NCBI RefSeq assembly: GCF_964355755.1
Contig: NC_092670.1
Coordinates: forward strand, 14,385,201 to 14,449,200
Direction of reading: 5' to 3'
DNA length: 64,000 bases
Source: Antedon mediterranea
Taxonomy: Eukaryota; Echinodermata; Crinoidea; Comatulida; Antedonidae
Shown here: one piece after another, positions 27,201 through 42,200 of the stretch
How positions within the stretch are numbered: position 1 is the first letter of the stretch
Layout: the number at the start of each line of letters is the position of its first letter
Made by a program: the position numbers and the translations under genes
The notes under the pieces: generated by a model
Database searches by the model: none
What the model was told of the DNA's origin: nothing
What the model saw: only the letters and a program-made list of their open reading frames with translations

Positions 27201-30200
27201 TTGCATTTTTTTCATAACTGTGTATTGATCATAATTTTCCACAAAGATTTTACGACAAATTTATACATACAGGTCATTCAATTATATCCATCTTTCAAAA
27301 CATGATCACACTCAGCAAAGAATTTGGTACAAATTGTTGCCTTTTTCATTTTAAAACACCAAAAAAATGCAATTATTTTCAAAAAGATTGCAAAATATTA
27401 TTTATTATCAAGCAACACATGCTTTTACCACTATCAATAGAAAATGTATTATGACGATTTATACTACAACTGAAATGTATCGCTACATGAGAAATGTACC
27501 GTTTTTTCTGGCTGTTCGACTTTATCGTTTTTATTTAGGTTTTTGCCTATTTTAATTTGAATCTCAATTGGGATCCAGCCACAGCATTGCCATTTTTCTG
27601 TAATTTTCCTTTGCATGTATATTTGTATATGTCAATTTTGTATATTTTGGTAATGGCATCTCTGCCACAAGCCACCATTTTTTGAAATAATTTGTTATGA
27701 TTGATTGAAAAGCTTTTAAGTTATAATTGCAGAATGGAAACTAAAATATGTTTTTGTTCTAAGTATGTTAACTCACTTTATTATTTTATCTAGATACTGA
27801 AAATCCAATGTTGACTTGTCCAGATGACATTGTGAACACGACTGTGATTGGTGAGGCATATGGCATTGCTTATTGGGTTGAACCAAACATTACAGACAAC
27901 TCTGGCATGGTTCAAGTCAACATGTCAAACGTTTCTGGTGATCGATTCAATCTAGGCAATACAACAGTTTATTACTACGCTGAAGATCCATATGAAAACT
28001 CTGTTGACTGTAGTTTTATTGTTACAATCAATGGTAATATAATTTATTGTTTTATAACAGTTTGTATAAGATCTCAGTACAAACACATTTATCTATTGAT
28101 GATATACATTTATTCAAGTAGCAAAAAGGCTGAAGTGAGTTTTAATTTGCATGAGAGAAAACATGAAAATGTAAAAATATTCAACAGATATTATAAAAAT
28201 TTATTAATAATAATAATACATAAATTGTTCATTCATAAAATACAAATATTGTACATAACAATTCGTTCATTAAACTTTAATAAACTTTTATTTATCAAAC
28301 GAATCAAATACGAACAGCGCTTGTGTAGCATTTAGCAGCACATTGTTGATATGCTTACTAAACGTCTCATAACTCATGTTTGATAATGTTGAAAGTTGAA
28401 AACCGTTAGACAAATGCTAAAAGTTTTAAAATGCTATAACTCTAAAGAAAATTAATAAAGTGCAAGAAAGAGGATTTACTTTTTTTTTGCTTTTAGATTT
28501 CCAAATACCAATCTTTGATCCATGTCCTAGTGACATAGAGGTGAACACAGATCCTACGCTTCCATATGCTGTAGTAAACTGGACCATTTCTGTATATGAT
28601 AACGTTGGCGTCACTACACTGGAAAACAACCATAACCCTCTTGATCAATTTAGTATCACACTTACAGAGGTAATATATGTTGCAACAGACACTGACGGCA
28701 ATCAAGCGGAGTGTAAATTTAATATCACAGTAACAGGTAACACTCCTTTGAGTAAATTAACTTTTATGAGACACTACAAACTTTCAAATGTGCTTTATTC
28801 TGATTTTCTATTACCTCAAAACCTAGAATTATCTAAGAGTCCCAAATGATCAGCAATTGCTGGATGGATCACTCTCATTAAATATGGTTCAAATAAAATA
28901 AAATATAAAAAAGAATTAACTTTGCTGATGAATGATAGTGGCCAATCAGCTGAAAAGAAAATAATTATGCAACAGTGTTGAAAGTGTGTAAAAACCAGAA
29001 CTGCACAACCTGTCATTGATGTCTTGTGTCTAAACTCAATTCCTAATCTATCTGTTTAGAATTAGATATTAACATGTTGTTCCTGTGTATACACAAACAC
29101 TGAGCATAGATACAACAAAATAACTGATTCTCATTAGTTTATTGTTTTATTATTGCAACTAAATAAACATGATTCTGTTGCACTTTTGGATAATACATTG
29201 GTTGGTTTAAACATTCAACTGTTATTATTAAAGAGTTCAATAAAATTGTAATTTTGTTTTTCTTATAGATAATGAAAATCCAAATATAACATGTCCCAGT
29301 GACTTCAATGTGACAACAAACAATGGACAACCAACAGCTTGGATTCAATGGGATGTTGAATACACAGACAACACAGAATCTTTATATAACCTCAGCCTAA
29401 CAGGATCAGGTCCAAGTTATAATCAATCTGGTGAAAACTTTCCAATTGGAACAACAATACTTGAATATATTGTAACTGATGCATTTGGAAACAGTGTTAA
29501 CTGTACATTTTATGTCACTGTACGAGGTGAATATTAGTTATGTAAAATATTTTTAGATAATTTTAATGATTTTCAGTAAAAAAGTTTTCATGGAATTCGG
29601 TATAAATAAACATCTTGTCTAAGAATACAAACAAGCCACAAACATCATACCGTCTCACTTGCAATTTTAATTTCTTACCTTTGTGCAATATTTTATTTTC
29701 AAGTAATCTTTTCCATTCTTTCTAAACAGATGAAGAAGATCCTGTGATATCGAGCTGTCCAATGAACATTGTTTTGAATACTACAAGTATGTTACCATTC
29801 ACTAATGCTACTTGGATGACTCCAAATGCTACAGATAATTCAGGCAATGTTACCTTAATCTCTACACATAACCCTGGTGATGGTTTTGCAGCAACAACAA
29901 CTCAAGTTACTTACACAGCAACTGATCCGTATGGAAACAAAGACATCTGTACATTCAGTGTTACTGTAATTGGTAAGATTAATGTTTAATTTGTATTAAA
30001 CAATTACTATAAAACATGTTAATGTATTCACAAAGTTTTAAAAAAAAAACTTTTTAAAAAGAGAAAGACAAACTACATTACAAAATGTACTTTAGATAAT
30101 GATATTTTTGTCAATTTGTTATTAAAACAGATGCTGAATCTCCTACTTTGAACTGTGTGTCCAATGTGACTGTGTACACCGATTTTAATTCAGCTACAGC

Positions 30201-33200
30201 TAATGTATCCTGGCCAATACCAGAAACAACAGACAACAGTGGGTTAGAACCTATATTAACCTCTAACTATGAACCATATACCCTGTTTGATATTGGAACA
30301 ACTCTTGTAATGTACACATCAACAGATACATCAGATAATGGAGAAACTTGCACGTTTAATGTAACTGTAATTGGTAAGTTAACTTTATATGACAAATTAC
30401 ATTAACACAAATACTAAAATATATAGAAAGTTAAAAGTTCCTAGGTGGTTTTTATTATTTTATTGTAGATAATGAAGATCCAGTATTTGATTGTCCTGAC
30501 AACATTATGGCATATACAGATGAGTCACAATCATACTCAACTGTTTATTGGAATGTATCAGTTACTGATAATTCAGGAAATTTAACTTATAATTGTACAA
30601 GTGAATCTGGTGACCAGTTTGATGCTGTTTGGCCAATAATACAACACAATGTAAGCTGTATGGCACAGGATCCATCTGAAAATGAGGCATCTTGCTTTTT
30701 CTCTGTAACTGTTGATGGTGAGTTATTATGATTTTATTGTATAGAGCTGTGTGTACAAATGTTTATTTTTTTTAAATCTATAGTTTACAGTAAACAGTAA
30801 CAATAAATTACAACAAGTAACATATTCTCATTAGTTTATTCTTTGATTATTGCAATTCAATATGAATACACACAGTATGTTATATCATACCTGGCATACT
30901 ATACTACTATTTCATCCGATTTCATTCACTCTTGAGTAAAACCTACGCTATTTATTAAAATTAAGAATCTTGTTTAACACATTCAAAGTTAAATATTAAA
31001 GAAATTAATAAAAATTGTAATTTTGTTTTTCTTATAGATAATGAAAATCCAAATATAACATGTCCAAGTGACTTCAATGTGACAACAGACAATGGACAAC
31101 CAACAGCTTGGATTCAATGGGATGTTGAATACACAGACAACACAGAATCTTTATATGATCTCAGCCTAACAGGATCAGGTTCAAGTTATAATCAATCTGG
31201 TGAGAACTTTCCAATTGGAACAACAAAGCTTGAATATACAGTAACTGATGCATTTGGAAACAATTCTAGCTGTACCTTTTATGTCACTGTGCGAGGTGAA
31301 TATTTGTTGTGTAAAATATTATTTATGATTTTTGTGATTTGAAGTCAATGTGTTGTCACCTGCAATGATTGATTTTTTATTTTCTTGTAGTTTTTACCAT
31401 GTTAACATGTGCAAATCTATAAGCAAAAGCCCACTAGACATTTTTTAAACCTTATTATAATTATGAGGAAAGCGTTGTAGTCACCCAACCCCAAGACAAA
31501 TTGCTCATTAATTTTTTCAGCACACAATCGTCTTGTGCTGCAATGAAAGCTGTCCAGAACAGGCAATGTAAAGTTAAACAGCTACACATATTCAAGCAAC
31601 TCTTTTTAAGGAACTAAATCTAATTTCACTTAAAGTTATAAATACTTATCACCAATACATTTTTGTATTTTTTTCATAACTGTGTATTGATCATAATTTT
31701 CCACAAAGATTTTACGACAAATTTATACATACAGGTCATTCAATTATATCCATCTTTCAAAACATGATCACACTCAGCAAAGAATTTGGTACAAATTGTT
31801 GCCTTTTTCATTTTAAAACACCAAAAAAATGCAATTATTTTCAAAAAGATTGCAAAATATTATTTATTATCAAGCAACACATGCTTTTACCACTATCAAT
31901 AGAAAATGTATTATGACGATTTATACTACAACTGAAATGTATCGCTACATGAGAAATGTACCGTTTTTTCTGGCTGTTCGACTTTATCGTTTTTATTTAG
32001 GTTTTTGCCTATTTTAATTTGAATCTCAATTGGGATCCAGCCACAGCATTGCCATTTTTCTGTAATTTTCCTTTGCATGTATATTTGTATATGTCAATTT
32101 TGTATATTTTGGTAATGGCGTCTCTGCCACAAGCCACCATTTTTTGAAATAATTTGTTATGATTGATTGAACTGCTTTTAAGTTATAATTGCAGAATGGA
32201 AACTAAAATATGTTTTTGTTCTAAGTATGTTAACTCACTTTATTATTTTATCTAGATACTGAAAATCCAATGTTGACTTGTCCAGATGACATTGTGAACA
32301 CGACTGTGATTGGTGAGGCATATGGCATTGCTTATTGGGTTGAACCAAACATTACAGACAACTCTGGCATGGTTCAAGTCAACATGTCAAACGTTTCTGG
32401 TGATCAATTCAATCTAGGCAATACAACAGTTTATTACTACGCTGAAGATCCATATGAAAACTCTGTTGACTGTAGTTTTATTGTTACAATCAATGGTAAT
32501 ATAATTTATTGTTTTATAACAGTTTGTATAAGATCTCAGTACAAACACATTTATCTATTGATGATATACATTTATTCAAGTAGCAAAAAGGCTGAATTGA
32601 GTTTTAATTTGCATGAGGGAAAACATGAAAATGTAAAAATATTCAACAAATATTATAAAAATTCATTAATAATAATAATACATAAATTGTTCATTCATAA
32701 AATACAAATATTGTACATAGCAATTCGTTCATTAAACTTTAATAAACTTTTGTTTATCAAACGAATTAAATACGAACAGGGCTAGTGTAGCATTTAGCAG
32801 CACATTGTTGATATGCTTACTAAACGTCTCATAACTCATGTTTGATAGATAATGTTGAAAGTTGAAAACTGTTAGACAAATGCTAAAAGTTTTAAAATGC
32901 TATAACTCTTTAAAGAAAATTAATAAAGTGCAAGAAAGAGGATTTACTTTTTTTTGCTTTTAGATTTCCAAATACCAATCTTTGATCCATGTCCTAGTGA
33001 CATAGAGGTGAACACAGATCCTACGCTTCCATATGCTGTAGTAAACTGGACCATTTCTGTATATGATAACGTTGGTGTCACTACACCGGAAAACAACCAT
33101 AACCCTCTTGATCAATTTAGTATCACAGTTACAGAAGTAATATATGTTGCAACAGACACTGACGGCAATCAAGCGGAGTGTAAATTTAATATCACAGTAA

Positions 33201-36200
33201 CAGGTAACACTCCTTTGAGTACATTAACTTTTATGAGACACTACAAACTTTCAAATGTGCTTTATTCCAATTTTCTATTACCTCAAAACCTAGAATTATC
33301 TAAGAGTCCCAAATGATCAGCAATTGCTCACTCTCATTAAATATGGTTCAAATAAAATAAAATATAAAAAAGAATTAACTTTGCTGATGAAAGATAGTGG
33401 CCAATCAGCTGAAAAGAAAATAATTATGCAACAGTGTTGAAAGTGTGTAAAAACCAGAACTGCACAACCTGTCATTGATGTCTTGTGTCTAAACTCAATT
33501 CCTAATCTATCCGTTTAGAATTATTTATTAACATGTTGTTCCTGTGTATACACAAACACTGAGCATAGATACTAGTAGCTGCTACGTAGATGCTATGAGC
33601 ATCTGAAATTGATAAACACTATATAAAAATATTTTTACATAAAACATACAGTATTAGAAAATTAATAATTCTTCCACTTTCACTTGAGTAACTAACGTAT
33701 CATTCAATATTATTTATTTGTAATTGATTTATTTTTTAAAGATAATGAAATTCCGGTAATTGATGGATGTCCTCAAGATGTTAGAATAAACACAACAAGT
33801 GGTTTATCAACAGGCATGTACAGCTGGCCTCAGCTGAATGCTACCGACAACTCTGGTTTTGTTACTTTGTTTGGTCCTCAACCACCTGGCAACACTTTCA
33901 CAATTGGAGACACGTCGGTCACTTACATTGCTACTGATAATGACAATAATCTGGCTGCATGTGAATTTACAGTTACTGTTAATGGTAATAAACAGTGTAA
34001 TTCATGACATTTTTTAGGCATGAATTTTGCATATATTAATTCTATTGAATATTTTACTAGGTAATTTAATAAAATAATAACATTTATTTCCACAAATAAA
34101 AGAAAAAAATTCAGAGTAACATAATAAATATACTGTACAACCAATAATGAACATATATATAATTATTTCACCTATACTTTTAAATTAATTGTGTAGCTCA
34201 AAATGTGTTTAATAATAGGCGAAACTATAGATTTACAGTTATTGCAATGTACAGTAAACAGAATTTCGTTATTAAGCATGTTTAAATGTTATCTTCTTAA
34301 GATATGGAAGCACCAGTAATCAGTAGTTGTCCAGAAGATATGATTGCCTTTGCAGATGTTGGTGACGCCTATGCCAATGTGTCATGGGTTGAACCAAGTG
34401 CAATGGACAACTCTGGATCTTTCACATTTGAACCTGACAGGGATATCAATAGCGGGTTTCCAATTGGTTCTACCATAGTTACATATACGGCAATTGATGA
34501 GTCTGGAAATCGGGCAACATGCTCATTTAATATAACAGTATTTGGTAAGCTCTTTATATTTAGTATTTTTAAGTAGATGTGACAGTATTAGTATAGGTAA
34601 AACAGTTGTCATCCATTTGAATGTGAATATACTTCACAAAATGCACAAGATTTTCTTCATTCACTAGAAAACACTAGAACTAGATTCGCATTTCTATCGA
34701 GCAATAGAACAAATCTTGTTCATCTCGACGAAGAAGACCAATGAACTTTGCTGACACAACCAATACCGATACGTGGGCTGATGAATCAGATGATTAACAA
34801 AGGAATAACTAAGAAACTCATACGCATCCGCTTGATGGTGATGATGATGATTCTTAAACATGAAAACCTACAATAGATTAGTTATGATGCTATGTATTTA
34901 TTGTATTGTATTTACTAATCTCGTTAATTTATTACAGAAAATGATGAAGAGGATCCAGTTTTTGAAAACTGCCCTACAGATATAAATCGCAATACCATTG
35001 CTGGTAAGAGTTACAATATTGCTGAATGGCCAGATATTGAAGTAACCGATAACATTAAAGTTTACAACACAAGTATGACGCACATGAGTGGAGATAACTT
35101 CTCTATTGGAATGACAGCGGTTGTGTATACTGCCTTTGATTCAGCTGGAAATGTTATGTACTGTGAATTCATAGTATGGATTATTGGTAATTAATGTGTT
35201 ATTGTTTGTTTTATTGTTGTTATTCAATAATCAATTTTTAAAGAGTATTGCTAAGCTTATATACAATAACTGTTTATTTTTTCTCTTTGTAAATAATATT
35301 TTACAATTGTTTCAATCTTTTTCATTGTTAATTCATTATTTTTTATGTGATACATTAGAGATGAAATTAATTTGTAAAACAATTATCAGTTTATATTTTA
35401 TCATTGATAATAATTACTATGTCAGTTATTGATATTGTTAGTTACTTACCTAATTATACCTACTTTAGTGCCTTCAAGACTCCTCTGTTCAATGGCACCA
35501 ATTCAAGTTAAATCGATAAAATATGTGTATACTATCATTATACTATAAAAATACTGTAAAATTAAATTGGTTTTAATTAGATGATGAAATTCCAACATTG
35601 AATTGTCCAGAAGATATTTATCAAGTTGCTTCTACTGGCAAAAATTCATCCAATGTCACATGGAATGAACCAGTAGCTACTGACAACTCCGGAGAAAACA
35701 CCCTCACCTCAGATTACAAATCAGGATCCATGTTCTATTTTGGTGAAACGGTTGTTGCTTACACTATCGTGGATCCATCTGGAAACAGCAACAGCTGCTC
35801 ATTCACAGTCAATGTTACAGGTTAGTTGACTCCCAGTCCATGAATAAAAATAATAAAGTATCAATCAAAAGTAGCCCTTTCCCTCTAAAATGCTCACAAT
35901 ATATCTCCTCAGTAATAACACACTCAATGTTCCATTCTGTAGATCATACATACATTATATAATTTATATCAATCCACAGTTTTTTTAATTTGTTCACTAA
36001 ACAAAGTAAATTTGTATAAAAAAATATATAGTTGAACTAAATGTGACTAATTAATGAGGTCTATTTAAGTAAGGTGAATTAAATGAAAGCAATCAGTATG
36101 CAAATCAAATGTGGTTAAGTGTATTATTGTGCAAAAAAAAATGGCATTTATAATATTGATGATCATTTTAAATTGTTATTGAATGCATTAATTTACCTCC

Positions 36201-39200
36201 GCCAAGGAGGTATATGTAATCGATCACGTGTGTTTGTTTGTTAGCAGGATTACTCAAAAAATAATTAGAAGATCTTCCCCAAAATGAAAATACAGATAGA
36301 TATGCGGTCAAGGACCATACCATTAAATTTTGGAAGCAATCCGGACCACAGTCCTAATTCTGGACAACTTTTTAGAATTATTTTCAGACCTGCTAGTGTT
36401 AAAAGATAGGACAGAATTTTCAAAAGCCGGGGAGCAAGTAACGAGTAAACTAAAATTGCTTTTCTCGAGAACTACTTGTCCAAAAAACTTCATTTTTGTT
36501 CAAGAGGCAAGAATTATGATTTCTGGTTTGTAATTTAAAAACATAATTAGATTTAATTTACACGTTTTTTAAAGCGAGTAGTTTAAAAAACCTATTTCTT
36601 TTCAAATTCATTCGTTTGTTTTTCTTGTTGCTGTTCTATTGTTAGTCAGCTGAAGCTATTATTAGTTGAAAGGCTGGTTACACAACCATCAAACCAAACT
36701 CACATACACATGCTTGTAGTGAAATTAGTCTAAATCACACACAGCATTAAGACACACACAATTTTTCCGGAGACTAAATCTTATATAAAGGAATTTTACA
36801 GTAGGTTTCTAGTTTGGACTGTTGTCAATCTTTTGAATATTACGTTGCCTTTAAAGATAATTATATACAATTACATTCATAGAAGAAAATCTAAGCCGGC
36901 CAGTGATAATATACTGCTGAAAATGAATTATTGTTTGAATAAAGATGAGGAAATCTATGAGAAAGAAGGTTGCCCTAACCGAGATTCTAACTCATAACCT
37001 TCTACTTGATTTTTAAAGACCACTGGAGATTTCATAGTATTTTTCAAATTCGATTGGATAACACGAACACCTTCGGCATGGTACGGAGGAACATTGTTTG
37101 TTCACAAGTGTACGCACGTTCAACCAAGATCAAACTGGTACGCCCTCGTCAATATATTTAAGAAACATTTTCCAGTAACTTGTTTACTTATTGATTTTAT
37201 TAGATAATGAAGCTCCTACCATATCAAATTGCCCAGTAAGTATTACAGTTGAAATGGATGAAGGCAAAAATTCAACAGATGTAACTTCAAATTATAATGA
37301 GCCAACGATCACTGATAACAACATTCTGTCAGATGTTGAGGTCATCCCAAGTGGTCGGATATTTTTTTCCGGAACAACCACCGTAACTTACACAGCCATC
37401 GATGTATCTGGAAATATAGCAATTTGCTCTTTTGATGTAACAGTTATTGGTAATTTATTCTGTTAGTTTTATGTAATTAGAATATGTTCCATTACATACT
37501 TATTTAATCTTTTTTAAACAATCTGAAAATTCTATGAATAAACACCTTGAGTATTATTTAAATAAACAATTATACATTGATATTTAGACACTCAGCCACC
37601 AGAATACAGTGAATGCCCTTCTAGTCCAATAGTTGAACTTGTTCCTATGGGAATGGCGAATAGATCTGTATCATGGACAGAACCAACGGCCATGGATAAT
37701 GCTGGAGTCTTCAATGAAACATCCACTCATAGACCTGGTGATGATTTTGGAATAGGAACCGTTACAGTTACTTACACAGTTTTTGACGTCTTTTGGCTAA
37801 GCAGTACTTGTATGTTTGAAATAACAGTGCAAGGTATTTATTGCAACTTTTCTTGAGTTATAAAATATACTATTAAAAAAGAATTGTTCATTTTTAGTAC
37901 ATCACCTTAGTATACCACCATCTACCAAACCTTTGAAACTAATTTTTAGATTTTTTTTTGTTTGTTTACAAATCTTTGTATCTTTATGTACAATTTACAA
38001 TTATTTTTTTATGATCTGAAAAAGTCACCATTTGTGGTGTCACCATAATCAATTGTTTGTATATGAGCCTAAAAACATATCAAATAAATTAAATAGCTCA
38101 AAATCGTCATTACGTCACCACTACACAACAAGTTACACATGTCTTCACACCTCAATTAATGACATTTTCTGAGAATTTGCAGCCACTGTTTTCTGTACTC
38201 TGTCCACCTTTGTTTTTCACTCAAAATTTATGTTTAATCTGTTCCACGTAAATTTCGACCTTGGTCTTCCCGATAGAAAACCCTACCTACTGTTGACTTT
38301 CCTAATATGTTTCTCTGTTATATACAGACACTGAAAATCCAGTGTTTATGAACTGTCCAACATCTCCAATTGAAGTAGACACAAATGAAGGCCTAGCATA
38401 TGCCAACGTGTCATGGGATGATCCTGAACCTATGGACAATTCTGGCGTGTTTACTGTTACTCAAATGGACTATCCTGATGATGGGTTTTACATTGGTTTT
38501 CACACTGTATCGATAACAGCTTTAGATGAAGACGGTAACATTGGTATCTGCTCTTTTACTATTATTGTTGAAGGTAATCTTTTAATTTATGTATTCAATT
38601 TTTAAAATATAACAATTTCTCTGCAGCAGAAACAGGCATACATTTATTTACTTTTTGTTTTTTATTTCATTTCATTCAATTTACAGGTAATCAAACAGTA
38701 ACATTAATAGTTTTGGGTAGTTATAATTATTCAGTTTCATAATTTTAATTCATGTGGTTTTCAAAACTAATACTACACAATAAAATAGATGAAATAAACA
38801 AATTATAAATTGTAGTGATCACCTTCTTAGTCCCTTTTAAACTCACAGTGCCACAGGACATATTTACAACGTTCTGGTAGATAACGACACAGTTACTTGG
38901 ATGAGTAGCATTTTATTGCCTTGATTTTCTTTATTTCTTCTCTTATTTCAGATAAGGAAAACCCAGAATTCAATTGTAGCCTTCCTTCTGTAACCGTCTA
39001 CGTCGGTATGAACAGTTCCACTGCACAAGCTGATTGGATATTAGAAGATGCTACTGATAATGTAGGCGTGGTCAGAATGACACAGAGTCACAACCAATCA
39101 TATTACTTTGATATAGGCATGACTATTGTTACGTACAACGCTTGGGATGAAGCTGGCAATGAGGGCTCATGTTCATTCCATGTAATTGTAAAAGGTAATT

Positions 39201-42200
39201 TTTTTGAATTGTTATTTTTACCAAAAATTGCATAATTTTTTGATAATAAAACATCTGTTTCTTAAGGGAACTGTCATTGTTACAGAAATGTTTTATTTTT
39301 TGTCATTGCATACTTTGATGCTTTTTACAATGCTGCTTTATTTCTGTTCTGATTTTTCAAATCTGTGTATATTTTACAGATAATTTCGAGCCAGTAATCT
39401 CAGGCTGTCCTGATAACCCTGTCATATCTAACACTGACCCTGGACAAGCAACTGGAACAGCCAACTGGACCGAACCTACAGCTTTTGACAATTCAGGTTA
39501 TTTCTCCTGGGATATATCCCATCAACCACTGTCAACATTCCCAATTGGTGAAACATGGGTATCCTACAATGCAACAGACAATAGTGGTAACGCTGCTTAC
39601 TGCTGGTTTGTTGTTGCTATTATTGGTAAGTATAAGATTTTTTTTTTAAGTTGGAAAGCTGGCGATATCATTTTGTGTTTGTCAAAACTGGATTAGAAAA
39701 AACAAAAACATTAAAGCTGAATAGTAGCAAGGGAACTCAAAATGGAAATATGACTCAACACAGGAACTCTTGTTTTTGGCCCTCGCTGCCAGCCAAACAG
39801 ATAGTAAAGGGAATGAGACAGTTAAAATGACAGATTGATATATTTAGGCCTTCTAGCACTTTGTTCTGTCAACCACTCTCTGTTTTCAATCACAATCAAG
39901 CAATAACAATTGTGTTTATTTACTTAACTTAAATTCAGCCGAACTAACTAAAAGTACCTGTTTTGTCATAATTTTTTTTATAACAGATACTGAAAATCCT
40001 GTGTTTATGAACTGTCCCATAAGTCCAATAGAAGTTTACACAAATGAAGGCCTAGCATATGCCAACGTGTCATGGGATGATCCTGAACCTATGGACAATT
40101 CTGGCGTGTTTACTGTTATTCAAATGGACTACCCTGGCGATGGGTTTTATGTTGGTTTTTACAATGTGACGATAACAGCTGTAGATGAAGACGGTAACAT
40201 TGGTATCTGCTCTTTTACTATTATTGTCGAAGGTAATTGTTAATTTGTGTGCTTATGTTTTATGGTTCAAGGTTCAATAACATTTATTAATAGAAAAAGT
40301 ATGTAAAACAACAATAATAGTAGTAATAACACAAAGCAAAACAATAAGAAATAATCTGTTATGTTAAAAAGCAAAGACTTTTTTGTCATACTTTAATACT
40401 TTATTTCTTCTCTAATTTCAGATAATAAAGACCCAGAATTCAATTGCAACCTTACTTCTGTAACAGTCAATGTTGGTATGAACAGTTCTACTGCACAAGC
40501 TGATTGGATATTAGAAGATGCTACTGATAATGTAGGCGTGGTTAGAATGACACAGAGTCACAACCAATCATATTATTTTGATATAGGCATGACTATTGTT
40601 ACGTACAACGCTTGGGATGAAGCTGGCAATGAGGGCTCATGTTCATTCTATGTAATTGTAATAGGTAATTATTTTAAAATTGTCATTTTTACACAAACTT
40701 TCCTTTTTTTTATTGCATAATTAATAGACAATAAAACATCTGTGCCAGTGCTGTTTTCTGTCTGTTATGATTTTACAAATCTTTGTATATTTTACAGATA
40801 ATTTCGAGCCAGTAATCTCAGGCTGTCTTGATTACCCTGTCATGTCTAACACTGACCCTGGACAAGCAACTGGAACAGCAAACTGGACCGAACCCACAGC
40901 TTTTGACAATTCAGGTTATTTCTCTTGGGATATATCCCATCAACCACTGTCAACATTCCCAATTGGTGAAACATGGGTATCCTACAATGCAACAGACAAT
41001 AGTGGTAATGCTGCTAACTGCTGGTTTGTTGTTGTTATTATTGGTATGTATATATAGTCATTGTTTTCCCTTTTGTTTAAATTTGGTAAGCTGGCACCAT
41101 AATGGTTGTGCTAGCCTGTCTGTGTGTCTAAACTAGATTAGGGAAAACTAAAACATTACAAGCCAACAAATAGTGAGGGAACGCCAATAGACATTTTGAG
41201 TCAACTTAAGAACTGTTCTATTTAGATTTTGTTGTTATATACTGTATTTCCACCTTCTGTTGATCAGACCTCCTCGAGACTAAGGCTGTGCCTTGTGAGA
41301 AGCCTCTGAGTGAATAAACTATAAACTATTGAATAAAAAAAAACTGTTGTTTTCTGCAGTTGCTGAAATAGCAACAGATGAAAACACTTGGAGTTTGTAT
41401 GTGTGTGTGTGTTTAAATTACTCAGTAAATTTTCTTTTTCCCACAATGTTATATAATAAACATTCATATAAATAACTATTTTGACTAAAAGGAACAACAG
41501 AATAATATATTTATCTAAGCAAACTAGTTCACTGTCACAAATCCACCAATTAGATATGCTAGTTAGAAGCCATGCACTACTACATAATCCATGTGTTATA
41601 GTGCATTTAACTGTGTGTTAAAACAGTCCTTATTTGTGAAATTCAAAAATGTTAATACAGTTGAAATTAAATGTTTGTAAAGTCCTTGTTTAGTCCTTGG
41701 TCTACCGATTTCCAGAAAACAGACATTATTTTATTAACTTAAACACTATAGATTAAATTAAAAAGACTAATTAAAAATAGTTTAAAAAACGAAGTTTAAT
41801 TTTAATAGTACAATAAACCTATATTGATTTTTATTTTATTAAATGTGCATTGTTTTTTTTTTTTTAGACGACCAACCACCTGAATACAGCGGATGCCCCT
41901 TTAGTCCAATAGTTGAACTGGTCCCTATGGGAATGTCAAATAGATCTGTATCATGGACAGAACCAACCGCCACAGATAATGTTGGAGTCTTCAATGAGAC
42001 ATCCACTCACAGCCCTGGTGATGTCTTTGAAATTGGAACATTTACAGTGACTTATACAGTATTTGACGTCTTTGGGCTAAGCAGTACTTGTCGGTTTAAT
42101 GTAACAGTGCAAGGTATTTACAGCCAGTTTTCTTAAATGATCATAACAAAGTTAAAGAAAAGACTTCCATATATGCTATAGTACAGTTCTATTAGTTTTT

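Larger units (their letters stand above)
35821..37203. other. Intron with dispersed element and tRNA-like SINE
   Basis: 1.4 kb. Holds the 0.6-kb element at 36192-36810 and a tRNA-derived fragment at about 36960-37030. The rest is unremarkable. Confidence 0.6.

Noticed and set aside
30469-30717. Apparent deletion in exon 31 relative to other type C exons
   Set aside because: It is a clean in-frame loss of one codon, so the exon is intact and not a pseudogene.
27367-32017. Two copies of the same small open frame (27367-27555 and 31829-32017), which looks like conserved coding sequence
   Set aside because: Both lie at the same place in an intron that was duplicated as a whole; flanking non-coding sequence is equally alike, so there is no sign of coding constraint and no domain match.
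13892-33203. Regular repeats that could suggest a CRISPR-like array or satellite
   Set aside because: Repeat units contain exons with splice sites and a conserved protein domain; unit length and spacing fit segmental duplication in a eukaryotic gene.
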